From Nectonema munidae (lineage: Eukaryota; Nematomorpha; Nectonematoida; Nectonematidae), in contig JAUIRK010000903.1 in NCBI GenBank assembly GCA_030549495.1, positions 1,984,001-2,048,000 of the forward strand: DNA of 64,000 nucleotides. Direction: 5' to 3'. Position numbers and translations under genes: made by a program. Under the pieces are notes generated by a model, which ran no database searches, had not been told where the DNA came from, and worked only from the letters and a program-made list of their open reading frames with translations. Below, piece after piece: positions 11,120 through 26,100 of the stretch (positions are counted from its first letter, which is position 1; each line of letters opens with the position of its first letter).

Positions 11120-14100
11120 CTAAAACGATTAACACACAAAATACCTTGAGTCTTTTATTTTATATATCAAGTTATTAAAAAGTATATGTCACACGTCGAT
11201 AATCACGACGATTTATATTTCGAAAAATGCATAGAATATAGAAGAGTTAAAATTTTTATAAAACTAGTGTATTCGTGATAACCCGAGTTGTCAAGTCAGA
11301 GATTTTTAAATAGATCGGAGTTTGAGTCTGTATCTAATGAAATTTAGGAGTCGAAATTGGAGTCAGATTTTTTTCAGGTTTTTTTTTAAATGAAAAAAGT
11401 TTCCGGAGCGGTAATTCTTCAGCCGGAAGTAAGAGTTTGGAATTAGTAGAGAATTGTAACAGTAATAAGATTTAGTAAATAAACCCCAATATTAATGAAA
11501 AATATGGAAGAATAAGTAAATTTAACAAACTTCATTAAAATTTAATTTTTTTCTTCAATCTACTTATACAGTAAACTCTGTCTAAAGCGGACTCTGAATA
11601 TACCGAATTTTTGTCTAAACCGGATTATTTCCAAGGTCCCAAAACACTTCTATGCTTTCCAATGTATTTTAATTCTGTGTAAACCGCACATCCTCTGTCT
11701 ATACCGGACACAAAAATGATATAAGGCTAAGGAAAAGAACAAAAATACAATTAATTGCAGCATAAACAAAGATTATTCAACACTTTGAATTTATGTAGTA
11801 AAAAATGATGATTGAAATTAAACAATGATGTGTATATCATAGACGTAAGTTCAAATTTGAACAACAATTTTATAGCTTTTTTCCTGAAATTGGATCATAT
11901 CTTTTTTGCCTCCTTCTAGATCTAAATTATTGAAGCCTTGTACTATATCATTTTGATTTATACATTGTGATTCTGATGAGTTGATGCCCCTTTTTTAATA
12001 TATTTAAACGTGAAAAAATATTTTGCAAACGACGAATTTTTTCCTTATCATTTTTCTACATGTGCAAAATTGAAAAAAAAATTTATTTTGATTAATAATA
12101 TGTCCCTATTATTTTGGTGTTGTCAATTTAAGTGTGTGATATTTACAGTATTTCAACATTACAATTGAAATATAATTTTTATAGTCAACTTTTATTCATG
12201 AATTCTTAGACACAAATTTCTTTTTGCAGTTTATTTAAATACATTTTTTGTTATTGTTATTGTTGAAATATGATATGAATAATTTAAATGTTAATTTTTT
12301 TGTTTTTTTCATTTGTTTTTGTTCAATTCTGTTTCCTTTTTCAATCTTAGAACTCAAGTTTAATTTTATTTTAAGATCATTTGATCCTTGAATCAAATTT
12401 TTTTTCTAAATGAACCAACCAAATCACCGTGAACTTAATCTGAAGTCAAAAATTCAAATAATCAATGAATATCGAACAAAACCACAGCCTTCGCAAAAGA
12501 TGCTCACCGAAAAATATGGTGTTGCAACCAGTACAATTTCTGATATTTAAAAAAAAGCTGAATTTTATTTGCAGCAATACAATAATAATGGTAGCATAAC
12601 AAAGAAAAGATTTGAAAACAATTGTAAATTTGAAAAAGTCAACACCTTGATTTGGGAATGGTTTCAGCATGCTAGGGCCAAAAATTTTCCTCTTTCTGGT
12701 TCGATTGTCTAATCAAAAATTGCAGAATTTGCTAAAAATCTGGGTTTTGAGGATTTCAAAGCATCTTCAGGGTGGTTGACTTCTTGGAAATCAAGGTTTT
12801 CGGTAGTCTTATGCTCTATGCGGTGAAAAAAGTAATGTTGACTGTTCAATAGTTGAAGATTGGTTTTTTCTTTTACAGGTCGATAACAGGGTTTCTAGCT
12901 GTGTAACATATTTAATTGCGATGAGACGGCACTATATTTTCGGGCCATACCTGAAAAAACTCTGGCTGCTAAGCATCAATCTAAAAGCGGTATGAAAGTA
13001 TCCAAAGAACGAGTGACTGTTATGCTCGCTACCAGTGCTACGGGCGAAACACTCAAGCCTCTGGTCATTGGCAAATCAAAAAATCCGCGATGTTTCAAAG
13101 GAGTCAAAACCGATAGTTTACCTGTAACGTATGCAGCTAATAGTAATGCTTGGATGACATCAAAATTTTTTCTTTTTGGTTTCAAGAAGTAGACTGAAAA
13201 ATGATAAAGGAAAAAATAAAAATTCTCATGTTCTTGGATAATGCTACATCTCATCAACCAGATATTGTTCTAAATAACATTTCACTCAAGTTTTTCCCCT
13301 CAAACACTACAAGCTATATTTAGCCACTCGATTTGGGTGTGATTAGATCATTCAAAATGGGTTATAGAAAAACCCTGATGGTTCATTTGTTGGCACAAAT
13401 TGCTGAACAACCAAGTTTGGTTCAATTAACTAAGTCAATCAATATTTTAGATTGTATAAAATGGATTGCTTCAGCGTGGGAAAAAGTCGCCACTTCAACA
13501 ATCATAAAATGCTTCAAGAACAGTGGCTTCATGATGGAAGATGACTGTACAGATGCCGAAGATGAAACAGGTGAATTAAATGTTTCCATTGACGAGCTTG
13601 TTACCTGTTTTGGTGAATCAAGGATGACAACCAACGAGTTTATAGACATTGACAATATTTCGGCGACAGAAGATCCTTCTGATATCGGAGCAGCCTTATT
13701 GAATCAGGAAGTCCATGAATCTGAATCCATCGATGGACAAAGCGATGATGGCGAACAAGTGAATCAAATCAACACGAAATTTTTCGGTTTGAAGTAGCCC
13801 AAATGCTCAAAAAACTGAGTGACTTTGCATATCAACAAGATCCAACAATGCAAAGAGAAGTCGAAAGCCTCATCCCCAAAAACAATTTGGCTATTACAAA
13901 AAATGGTATGAAATTCAAACAAACTTGTATTAAAAATTATATTAATGTGACTAAAAAAAATAAATTTTCGACAATATTTTTATGATTCTATTTAAACATC
14001 AAAGTTACAATATATGATTAGAATGAGTCATGGTATTAAAAAATGGGTGAAAAATTGTAAAAAAACATAACTCTCAATAAACCGGATCTCTGTCTAAACC

Positions 14101-17100
14101 GGATTTTTTTCGGGTCCCGAGTGCATCCGGTGTATAGAGAGTTGACTGTATATTGTTTCATCTTGTGAATGTGACAATACTTCTTATTTTGATTTCCAAA
14201 TAGGACGTGATGATGACGTATTATTTTTATTAGTGCACATTTACAAGAGATTTGCTATGTCTCAGTTATCATGATAACGACGCTCAGTATATAAACTAGA
14301 AGCTCTCCAGTCCAAGTCTCTTAAAGTCTTTATTGTTTAAACATTCAAATGTCATATAAATTGATTTAAACATATAGAAATTGACAAGTAATACACCATC
14401 TAATTTTGCTTATGTAAGCTTTCATTTCATGAACAAAATAGACTTTGTTATTGGAAAATAGCGCGTAAACTCTTTCCATCTGATAAACGAATGTGATTAA
14501 GTTAATATTCTTCACAACCTTTATAAACAGTTAGTGTTGGTCGATGAGTAGAGATAACTTCTACTGTTATATTATCAGTAAGTTAAAATGTTTTATGTAC
14601 AACGTCAAAACAAATTAGTTGACTCAAGTTTTTCTACTTAAAAAAACAATATTTATTTCAATTATATTTTAAAGTATCAAAATCTAGCTTTGAATAAAAA
14701 CATAATGTAGTTTATTTAAACTTTAAAGGGGCAATTATACTAAAAAAAATTTGCAAAATTAGTCTCAATAAAAGAATCGGGAGTAAGGTATAGGAAGGTG
14801 GTAGGTCGAACATTGCTCCAATATGATTCGGATCAATTGTCCCATCACAAGTTTTTGTTTATAAAAGTAAAAAATAGCCCATCACTAGTGAAATAATGTC
14901 AGCGCTTTCTAATAAAGATCATAAAATCCAAAATTAAAGGAAATAAAGTTTTTAGATCTGTTTGAGCTATGCCACTCTCCGCAAGCAATAAATGATGGGT
15001 GACAAATCAAAGTGAAGCTGGTAATAACAGGGTTATATAAGGGCAGAATTTAAATTGGTTGACACATGAGATCAACACATATAAGGAAATCATCTAAAAA
15101 TTGTTCATATCAATCATTCTATCAAGAAAGTATTTTCATCAGGTGCTGAGATTTCTTTTGTCATTTAATTATTTCTATTAAAATAATTTGATCAAGTAAT
15201 TAGTAAAATATAATTAGCTCGTTTTATAATAACTACCAGATATACTTTTTTTGCTAATCTTAGCCTCATTAAAAATTGCACTAGCCGGGAATCGAACCCG
15301 GGTCTCCCACGTGGGAGGCGAGAATTCTACCACTGAACCACCAGTGCTGGAGCAGATTGTAAATATTTTAATCATAATAGAAACTTTTTAAAACAAAAAT
15401 GTTTGCCAACCGTCTTTTATTACAAAGGACAGTCCTTTTTTTGTCCTTGTCCTTTTTTATTTTTACAAAGAACGTTAAATGTCCTTTATTTTCGATTATC
15501 TTCTAACTAGTTCTAATTTTTTAAAATGCCTAAATCTAAATCAAGATTATTTATATTTTATATACAAAAAAACTTTACTAGATTTTTTTGACATTTTTAG
15601 ACTTTAATTTAGGGAGTTATTATTGTGGTTTTTTCGCTAAAATTAAATAATCAATTGATTTTTTCTATTGTTAAATACAAAGTTTCTTACAATTTTAGAA
15701 TCAAACTTTAAAACTTTCAAAATAGACGTAATTATTTATTCAGACCAAAATCTGAGATTAGAGAGTTCTACCTCTCTTTTTGATAAGTTTTTCGTAAAAA
15801 TAAATTCCAAAGAGGAAGATGGTGTTGTTGCCTCAGAACTAGCTGTAAAACATAATCTTTCTTACAACTCACGTGATTGTAGTTTAAAGCTGAATTCGAG
15901 AATTTACCATGATTCTAAAATAGCAGCAAAAGTTTCTTGTTGTCGAACAAAGTCAGAGGGAGGCGATTGTCATGAATGTTCTTGGTAAAAAAGCACTAGA
16001 AGAAGTTATTAAAGATTTGAAAAACCACGAACCTCTTGTTTTTTTGGTATTCAGATAGATGCATCAAACCACAAAAACACGAAAATGTACCCAGTCTGTG
16101 TTCAATATTTCAATAGGGAATTCGGTAGAGTAAACTGTGTTATTGATTTCTTTGAGAATGCAAACGAAAGTGCTGATGGAATCTTCAACTGTTAAAAAAA
16201 CACTATGGCAAGTTTACAGCTTGATTGGGAAAAAGTATCATGTTTAAGTGCGGATAACGCTAATTTTGGAAGTAAACATTCTCTCTATCTATACCAAGGC
16301 TAAATGCAATGCCCATATTTTACACAATGCAATAAAGTGTGGTATGAGAACCTTGAACGTCGACATAGAAAACATTGTATTGAAAATTTACGGCGATTTT
16401 TCAGTCTCAGCAAAAAACGTGAAAATCTTAAAGACTTTCATTTGTTTGTAGATACGGAGTTTCTTGAGATTCTTCATCATGTACCTACTATGTGGCTGTC
16501 TCTTTTGCCCTGCATTGAAAGAATATTACATTCCTGGAAAGCTTTAAGTTGATATTCTTTGAGCAGTCCAACTGATTGCTCTAAACAATTGCTCAAACTT
16601 CTTTTAATCGATGATGAGTGAGCACAAATTTCACAAAATATTTAAATATATTTTTTGTTTTTGCAAAACGTGATGGAAATTTTCAAACTCTCTGTGCAAC
16701 ATCTTGAGAAAAATGAAACTTTGGCATCTGATCTTTTCAATATTTTGACTAATTTGAGAAATAAATTGAAGTCTCAACTTTCTGAAGAATTTTTTGGCTA
16801 TCATGTTCAACAACTTCTTAAGAATTTAGATGCTGTTGAAGCTAAAAAGACAATTAAAGACTTCAACTCTTTTTTTATCACAGTAATTACATATTTGGAG
16901 AAAAGATTTAACTTCAATGAAGATTCAACATTTGGTAAATTATCAATTTTGAGTTGTTTGGAGAATTCATTACCACAATATCAATATATTTTAGAAATTG
17001 TTGAAGATTTGAAACTAAAAGATAAACTGGGGTTGAATATGGATGATCTCTTCGATGAAATAATGACTCTTCAAAGTTGTTTTGATATTATGAAGTGTTC

Positions 17101-20100
17101 AGAAGATTTTGAAAAGTGTACTACAAGTAGTAAATGGAACAAAAATTTAATTAAAATATTTTCGCAGGAAGTATAGTATTTAAATTCACCAATTTTGTAA
17201 AAAAATATAAAGTAGTCTTATAAATTTAGGACTTTAGGTATGCGCTGAATACCCTCTATTTTAAAGAATTGCTTGAATATTTGGTCTCCCGTGGTATTTC
17301 CAGACCACTAATTTTGAAAATTGCAACAAAAAAATTTCGCCCCCAATAATTTTGAGGATGTGCGCCTCTGTTACCAATTACTAATTTATACATTGTGTTG
17401 CATATGGAACATATTTTGTACAACGTTATAAAATTGTATTTTTTATAAGATGTACAAGGTACATCTTGTTCCATTTCATATGATTAAAATGGGGAGATAA
17501 CGGGGTGTAAATCATGGTTATATTTTCAAGACTACAAAATTTTCTTTCTTTGGGTGCAGCAATGGATTTCGGGTTGTACACACTCATTAGTGAAAAATAT
17601 TTACGATGTTATCCGGTATTCAGGATAGATAAATTCACTTATCAAAATTTAAGAAAAAGGTTTATTTTGCTTTTCTCGAGTTGTGCTGGATAGACATTCA
17701 ACCACGTGACACATGTAACGCAAGAAAACTTATGAAAATTTGAAGTCGAAAAACTTTTCCATTTTTAATAGCATGATATCTCAAGCGTGGGTCGAATGGA
17801 AGATATAATGGGTGGGTACAACACGCACCCCCACTCTCAAAATCGCTGAGATGATCAAATTTGTAATAAAAAGCATTAATGAGTGAAGACGATTTTGTTT
17901 TTGCGAAGTAGACAAGATTGGACTCTGGTCTTTAACCGTTTAATACTATGTATAAGAACGTTTTAAGACATCAATATCACATCATAAATTTCAAAAATAA
18001 AGAAATGTATGCCCATGCACCAAATATAAGCCTCTGGATCCACGACAGAGATTTCTCAAACGAAAATGCCCATTCAAAAACGAGCCGATCTGCCCTGCCC
18101 CGCAACAGCAATTCATTGATATAGATAGGTGATAAAATATAGAACCAACTTTTGGTAGCGTGTGGATATGACGTTGTTGCAGCAGTGATAGCAAAAGGGT
18201 TCAAAACACAGAGGACACGAGTAGCGATGCAAAAACAGCCAAAAGGTTGCGCCACAAGATGAGCAGTTTGTTAGAGATTTGCCCTCACTCATTCTTTCTT
18301 CGTACTTGTGAGCTAATCGGTAGAGACGATCCTTTTCACTGCAAAGAAGAATAAAAATCCAAATTAGAGATATTCTTCTAAAACTTAAATCACCACATAA
18401 TTTTATGAGCAGTCGCTTCACTTTTGCTCTAGCACAAATAGTCGCAGTAGATTATCGCAATCGAGAAATGCTAAAATTATTATTTTGTGTTAGTTGTGTA
18501 TACAGTTATGAGCTGGGCTAGGGAGTCGGAGATTTTAAAGGGGATAGGAATCGGTTTCTAATAAAATTTAGAAGTCAGAGTCGGTTTTTAAGTGTTTTAA
18601 ATAAAGAAAAAATAGTAGGTTTTTGTAAGTATGTGTCAAATGTATTACGTTTTAAAGTATTTGGAGTCGGTGATGAAGTAGGATTTTTGTAAGTACTAGG
18701 AGTGGGAATCAGAGGAGGTTATAAGACTTGTTTACGCATAACTATTCATTAAATAGCTGTCACAAATAAATTATAAACCCGGTTGATACAAGAAAAGTAG
18801 ATGAAGAATCAAGAAATCGATGGCATCCTTCAATAATGGCGGTGAGATCCAATAAGATAGATTGTGGAAAGTTGGCTGGGTCTAGTCGTCCCATTTCGAC
18901 TTTAATTTATCTATACCACGTATTTAGCGTAGAATACCACCTTTTGTTCCATTTGTGATAGTTAACTCGTTTTTTAATACACCACATTACCTTTTGGGAA
19001 ATGAAATTAGGAGAGTTTATGGTGGTTCAATATTCCAAAACATGATTTATGGAAAATGATTGATCTCTTTCAACAGTTTTGTAAGCAGCCCATTGGCTGA
19101 TATGGTCACCTACGTTAATTGCTAAAAGTCTAATAAGATTTTCTTATCGTGTTCCTTTAAACTATATTGCCATAGTATGATTATGAAGTGGTTAAGAAAA
19201 TAATGATGATGGTAATGCTATAATGGGGACGTGACTAAGGTTGGTTAGATACTGGGTTTCGATAACTCAAGGTCTTGGGTTCGATCTCGCATTAAGCCTA
19301 CTATCTTCATAGTTCGATAAAAGCGCCCACGTGTGCTTTCTCGATGAAAACACCCTACGGTACCTTTACATTTACCTGTGATGTAACCAAGATGCTTTTC
19401 ATCATGGTGATGATGTTATGGCAAAAGTTGGTAAGTAGAGTTAAGCAGAGTGAATTCAATGAATTAAAAGTAAAAACGCTTACTAAACTAAGCTGATTAG
19501 GTTGTCTTTAAGAGTTTCGTTTTCGGAAGCAAGCTTTTCTATTTCGCTTTCAAGGCGAACAGTTTCGCCGAACTTCGAAGCCAAGCTCGAATTGAAGTGT
19601 TCCATCATTCGTTCCTTCTCTGACTTAAATTTTTGAGCATTGGAAAATAAAAGATGTCTGAGATTTTCGACTTCTGACTTTAACTTACGTATTTTACTGT
19701 TATTCTAATTTTAAAAATGAAAGGATTTATAATGGAATCACTAGAGATAAAACTATAAATCTCACATGCGAAGAATTTAAATGATCTTCCAGTTTAGTGC
19801 ATTCATTGGAAAATTGCTCATCGAAGAGCTTTCTTTCGGAAATGGAAGAGTGGCATTGTAAGGAGCGTAAAAAAAATTTAAAACAAGAAAAAAACAATTT
19901 AAAAATAGACATAAAATTTTTTGAAACATCAACAACTTCAACACTTGATGCAAAAAGCGTAGAAACAAAATGACTTAAATATGACATTTTTAGGACTTTT
20001 TGATTAAAAGTATTTAAACTACATTTTTCAGGAAGAGGATAAAAAGACGTAGTAAAAACTTCTAAATTTAAATACTCTAAAGAGGGAAAAGAACAGGAGA

Positions 20101-23100
20101 GAGCGTCTTTGAGGGAGAGAAATTCAGCATTTTCAATATCTTCGATTCCAAGTAACAAAATTTTTTTGACAAATAAAATCACTCGTAACAATTCATCCTT
20201 GGCAATCACTTGATCAGGAGATGAGGATGAAAATTGGACAGATACTTCTTCTATATCTTTGCAAGTTGTAAAAACATTAGAAAGGACATTGCCATAACAA
20301 TTTTGAACTTCGCTCCCTACTCTACCAGTGCCTGAAGAAAAATCTTTTCTTAAATCCACCAAGATGTTGCACTGGATTTCTTTGTCTGCGCGTTCGATCG
20401 TGGAAGCAGTAAGGGAAATTTGATTGGAGATCTAAGCAAATAGAAAATAAAGTGTTTCACCGGTTAAGGTATTTTAAAAGAGTTAAATTTCAGTTTCTAG
20501 AAAAATAAATGATAGTCAAATTGGTTCTAGGACAATTGCCCCCTTCACAACTGCTCACGATATATTTAAAAAAATAAAAATATTTTAACTAGTGAAAAAA
20601 ACATTTTAATAAAAAAATAAGAAAAGCGTTTAAAAACAAAAAAAAATATTTAACTATAATTTCCACTTTTGAGTTATACAAATTTAATCATAATTAATTA
20701 CATCAGAAATACAAACTCTAAAATTAATCGCCAGTTAAATTAGATACTAAATGAAAATATTTTGGTAACCTCTACCATTTCTCAAACAATTAAACACTAT
20801 GATGAAATAATTTTTTATAGATGATGCCTTTAAAAAATTTTAAGTATTTTACTATTACTTTTATTAAAAGTAAGTAAAAGTTTTTTTCTAAAATTTTAAG
20901 AATTAACGCTTTAGACATATAGCGTTTAATTCTGATTCTGCATCTTGACTTAACTGATATTGAGAATTTGCAGATGGATCTATCATAACGAAGCCATTTA
21001 TACGTCCTTAACATTTTGACGACCGCTGTGACCAAGAAATGAAAATGGACTACTTAAAATTCTATTGAAAAAGAAAAGGCGAGATTAGTCTTCAAAATTA
21101 TGGTCCTGAAGGGTAAGCATAAAGAGGCCAAAAAAGAGACAAATAAATCGACCTGAACGAATTCCAAAATGAAATATCAGGTTTAACTCGATGTGAAATG
21201 CCTTGACCGAATGCATGAATGATAAGAGTGTGCGAAAAAAAGGGCTTACCTTCGGGGAAAATGAACAGCTTTCGCAATCGTCAAAGGTACTGTTGAGAGA
21301 AGTTGAATCCTTGAAGTTATTAAAATTAGTTTCGAAGGATGAAAAGTGACCACTGCTATTAGAGCTAGAGAACAATCGAAAATTGCTACTTGTATAATTG
21401 TACTAAGACATATCCTCGTTTTAAAACAAATTTTCTGCCATTTGTGTATACATAGAGGCATCAAATAGTATGGAATTTCATAAATGTATTTTCAATTTAC
21501 TGTTTAAAATCATTATTATCAATTGAATAATATTTTTTTGAATAAAATTATAAATAATTTTTCAAATTGTGTTCAAATTCATTTCTGGAACTTATTTTAT
21601 CTATTCGAAATTTTATTAGATTGATTTATGTGAAAATTTATTACTTTAATAGAAATTACTTTGACGATTATAGTAAATTTTAAAACAAACAAAAATTATT
21701 CTATTTTGATTTAATCAATCTATCAGTATGCCAAAAAACAAACATTTATAAAATTCAATGCTATTTCATTATACATTTTTAGTTACGTTAGACCCTTTTG
21801 CAATTCAATTACACCCTTTTGGAACACAATTACTTTTTACTTTAGCTTTGTAATTCAAACTCGTGCATTTAATTAATTTGAATTGATATTTACAATATTT
21901 TCATACTTTTTTGTTATTATTTTATTGTTAAAGTGTATTTCTAAATATTTAAAGTCCACGAACCTAATTAAAGCAGATTAAAAAAAATTAGATTAAAATA
22001 ATAATCTTTTAATTTTCTATCAAAATAATGTTGAATAATGCAATAAGCAATAAAGGTTTTACTGAATATGTGTACTAGGGTGTTTCAAAAAAATGAAACT
22101 TGTTGGATTTTTATGAGCAACCTCTCGTTACATTCCTTTTCATCAAAAAACTAGTTTGGCAAAATTGTATAGTGTAAAGTCCACATTTTGATGTCGCGCA
22201 GAGCTACAGAAGTCAGTACCTATACAGAAGTTATGGGGGCATAACATGTCGTTCACACCTGTCTTGTACAGCAGTGAGTTGTTCATCTTTGTGAAGTGAC
22301 AAAACATTTTAAGTGATCGTATTTATCATTATTCATTAAAATTTCTAAAATTTATTAATATATATAGAAGTATACCATGGTAGTGCACTACTACAACGAA
22401 TTAAAATACATCTTACGTCGTGAATGGCATGTTTGTTGACTACACCATATTATCTAATCGATAAATTGGTGTTTCCTATTATTTACTGTATTTTATATTT
22501 TGATAAATTAGTTCAATATTATGTGATAAATCTCTCATGTTATGAATATTATAGGAAATAATCTCCATCAATTTTCTAACATAAATACATTAGTTTGGCA
22601 TTGTTAATCGAGATTCAACGTTTCCTGTCATATCAGTTCAAAGAAAATAGACCCTTAAGTGTTTGTTGTTTGCACTCCTTGTTGATCCACTGCCTCTATT
22701 CAAATGTCTGAGTTGCGGTCAAAGAATACTCTCTGGCTGGTTGACGGATTAGCAACGAACGAGTTACCACAAAATTTGCTTTCTCTCACTGGAGAAGTTT
22801 TGAGGGTTTTGGAATGGCATGTCAAGATGAATCCCAGAGACTTGACTAAGGCCATACGAGAAACCACTCTAAAAATTCAAGAGCAATGGGAAAAGGCCAA
22901 TATTCCAACAAAAGATTATTGTCACATCCTCAAAAAAGTGAAGAAGCTACACGATGAGTACGCGGCCCTCAAGAAATCCAAATCCCGAGAATCTGGGAAA
23001 GCGGGGAGAACCAAAAGTCTTTTCAGGTCAAGCTAAAACAATTGTTTGACATAGCAAATCAGGATGCAATGCAGATGATGATAAACAAAAAAGATCGGGA

Positions 23101-26100
23101 TTTTCTCGAGGCTCAAAGGAAACATCGACGAGAAGGAAAGATGCAAAGATTGGAACAAAATTGGGTTAGTAAAGAGGAAAGGAAAAGGAAACGAATTATG
23201 ACAGAGACGAAGAGATTGCAAAGAGAAAAAGAGGCATACGAGAAAAGATTTTCAAAAACTAAGTATGAATCGTCGTCGTCTTCTTCATCGAAACCCATTG
23301 TTGAAAGTCCATATAAATCTCCAGACAAAAAAACTTGCAGAAGTAGGATAGCCGCCGTCATTAATCCAGAAGTCGCTGCAGCTCTTGATCGAAGTCAGGT
23401 AAGCAGTCGAGGAGCAATGACGGTACTTCTTCCATTCGCCTCCGTCCTCGGGTCAAACGTGAAAGAACTCAGTCTAAGTGCTAGACAATTCCGTCTATCC
23501 ACAGACATCGCAGTAAACATCATGAAGAAAGAGCGGCAGAAATAAAGGAGTCTTTCTCTCCAACGGTTCCCCTGACTCTCCACTGGGATGGAAAGTTGAT
23601 GCCTGCACTTACTAATGGAGAAGTAGTGGATCGCCTTCCTATTCTTGTTTCTGGAGAAAGAGTTCTCAAGCTGCGTGCTGCTCCGGTCACTGGGTAAAGC
23701 TTAGCCGACAGCCACCATAATTATTAACGTCATCAAGGAATGGAACCTTCAAAAGAGGATTGCAGCGCTTTGCTTCGACAAGACTGCCACTAACACCGGT
23801 CGCAAAGGCGGTGTCTGTCTGCGTCTGCAGCAGATCCTTAGACGTGTCTCTTGAGTCTAGCTTGTAGACATCATGTTTTGGAGCTTCTACTAAAAGCGGT
23901 CTTTTCTTCCTTGGTTCCAGAGGTGTCACGTAGCCCTAATACCACAATTTTTCAACAAATCAAAGAGTTTTGGCCTTCTGTGGATAAAACAAACTATCAA
24001 ACAGCCAAAGATGCAATTCGAGTTACATTGTGGGCTACTCATGTCCTCAATTTTTGCCAAAGCACTTTAATCATCCACGCGACCACTACAGAGAGCTTCT
24101 GAGTTGATCATTATTAGGGGGAATAAAGTCAATTTTTTTTAAAGTCTTCAAAGTTGTTGAAAACAAATATTTTTGATTATTATATATTTTTTCTAATACA
24201 AAAAATTTTTTTTAAGTCAATAAAGTTAATTATATTTTCTTTTAAAGTCAATAATTTTTTTGTCAATATTTTTTCAACCTTTTTGTTCAAGTTTTTTAAT
24301 TGTTTGTGTTCCTTATTTAAGTAAAAATCTCAATGCCAAAAACTGCTTCGAGTAAATTTACTAAAATAAACTTAATTATTCAAAAATATCCTAAAGAATT
24401 TACTTTTTCTTCTGAAAGAAAGTTACTCTGTAAACTATGCAATGTAGTTGTTTTGAAAAAAAGTTTTTTGTTGAACATCATAGAAAAGGAAAAAAACATC
24501 AGCTTAGTTTACCAAGTACGTCAAAGAGCAATCCTATTTCCACTTACTTGGAACCTACGAATAAAACATTTTCAAAAAACTTAGTCAAAACTTTTCTCGA
24601 AGCAAACATACCTCTACACAAACTATCTCATCCATCAATAAATTTTTTTTACGAGTTTAGGATACATATTACCACCTGTTTCTTCTAGTAGAATCATAGT
24701 TAACGATCTTGCTGAAGATATGTTAGAAAACACCAGAAAAAAAATTATGGGTAAAAATGTTTTTTTGATGATTGATGAAAGTGAAATTCAAAAAAAAACG
24801 TTTAATATTTTAATTGGTTCACCTGATGCGCCTGAGAAAACATATCTTATTGATGCTAAAATAATTGAAAATCATTTGACATCGAAAAGTTTTTTAAGAA
24901 AGTTTGAAGTAGAAAAAGTAAATTTTTGTTGTTACTGACAGATGCACAAAATATAACGTAGCTGGTGGAAAAATATTAAAATCAATTTATTTTAATTTAT
25001 TTCATGTAACGTGTTTTTGCTCACTTATTGCACAATTGTGCAATGAAAATAAAGTTTTATTTTAAAGAAGTTGATGACTTGATTGCCTCAACCAAGGCCC
25101 GCAAAAGAAAATTTGCTTTTGAAAGTATCGGATACCCTCCAGCTCCAATTGTTACAAGGTAGGCCAGCTGGTTGAATGCTGCTTCTTACTACTGCGATCA
25201 CTTACTAAAAGTAAAAGAAATCGTGAATAATTTTGAAAGCAAAAATGGAGTTTTGGTTAAAAAAGCAAAAGAGAGCGTCAGTTGTTCAAAGTTACATGAA
25301 CAGCTGGTTAACATAAAACAATACTATATCCAGCTGGCGCAGCTTGTTGAAAAAATTAAATCGACTAATTTTAGCATTAAAAATGCCTCAAAACTTTTTT
25401 ATTCTATCAAGTTTGATCAAGATGATTGTGGAATCAAAAACTATTTGAACAAAAGATTTGAAAACAACGACATTAAAGATATAGAACTGAAAAAGCAAGA
25501 TATATCTCCTAGTATTTATGCAGAGTTGCAGAATTGCCAAGCTACAACTTTCTCAGTAGAGTGGTCTTTTTCTATGCTAAAAAAACTTCTAGCAAAAGAT
25601 AGAAACTTTTCATCTTCTAATATTTTTAATTATTTTCTTGTATATTTTAATTCTTCTGTATAATAAAGATAACATTTTTTATTGAATTTTTTCACTCATA
25701 ATGTCACTTATTTTACTAACCTTGTCTATCATTATCTTAAAAAAAATTTGCGTTTATATGATTTAAAAAATTTCGAAAATCTCTGTTGTGCTTTTAAGCT
25801 GAGATTTTTAGTATGAACATTTTATTTATTAAAAATCACAAGAAAGAAAAACAAAAAAAGTGTGTACTTTATTTTGAGCCGCGTACTTCTACCAAACTTT
25901 TTGTGCAACTTTAAAAGAAATTTGTAGATCTCTTCATTGTCCGAATCAATGGCGAGTAAGAAAAGATTTTAGAGTTATTAGGGCTTATCAGTTTGGCTAA
26001 GAGGATGACCAGGGCGTTTACGCTTGCTATTTCATATGATTTTGTTTGGCACGATAATAATTTTTTTAGGAGTCTTTATTTTATTTTGCATGCGAGTGAT

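Noticed and set aside
17980-18094. GOLD domain exon after the FYVE finger (FEWAFSFEK stretch)
   Set aside because: The resemblance is limited to a few residues, and the RVCNAC exon at 11119 fits the finger and the phase better.
18113-18421. A single-exon 102-codon zinc finger gene
   Set aside because: The N-terminal part before TTTGCAG is intronic; the finger is an internal exon of the RUN-FYVE gene and lacks cysteines 7 and 8 by itself.
19727-20362. A separate 211-codon minus-strand gene
   Set aside because: It has no ATG start; it is an exon with an acceptor at 20432 and a donor at 19765.
21246-21464. 72-codon minus-strand frame
   Set aside because: It is another frame over the serine-rich linker exon; the chosen frame fits both splice phases.
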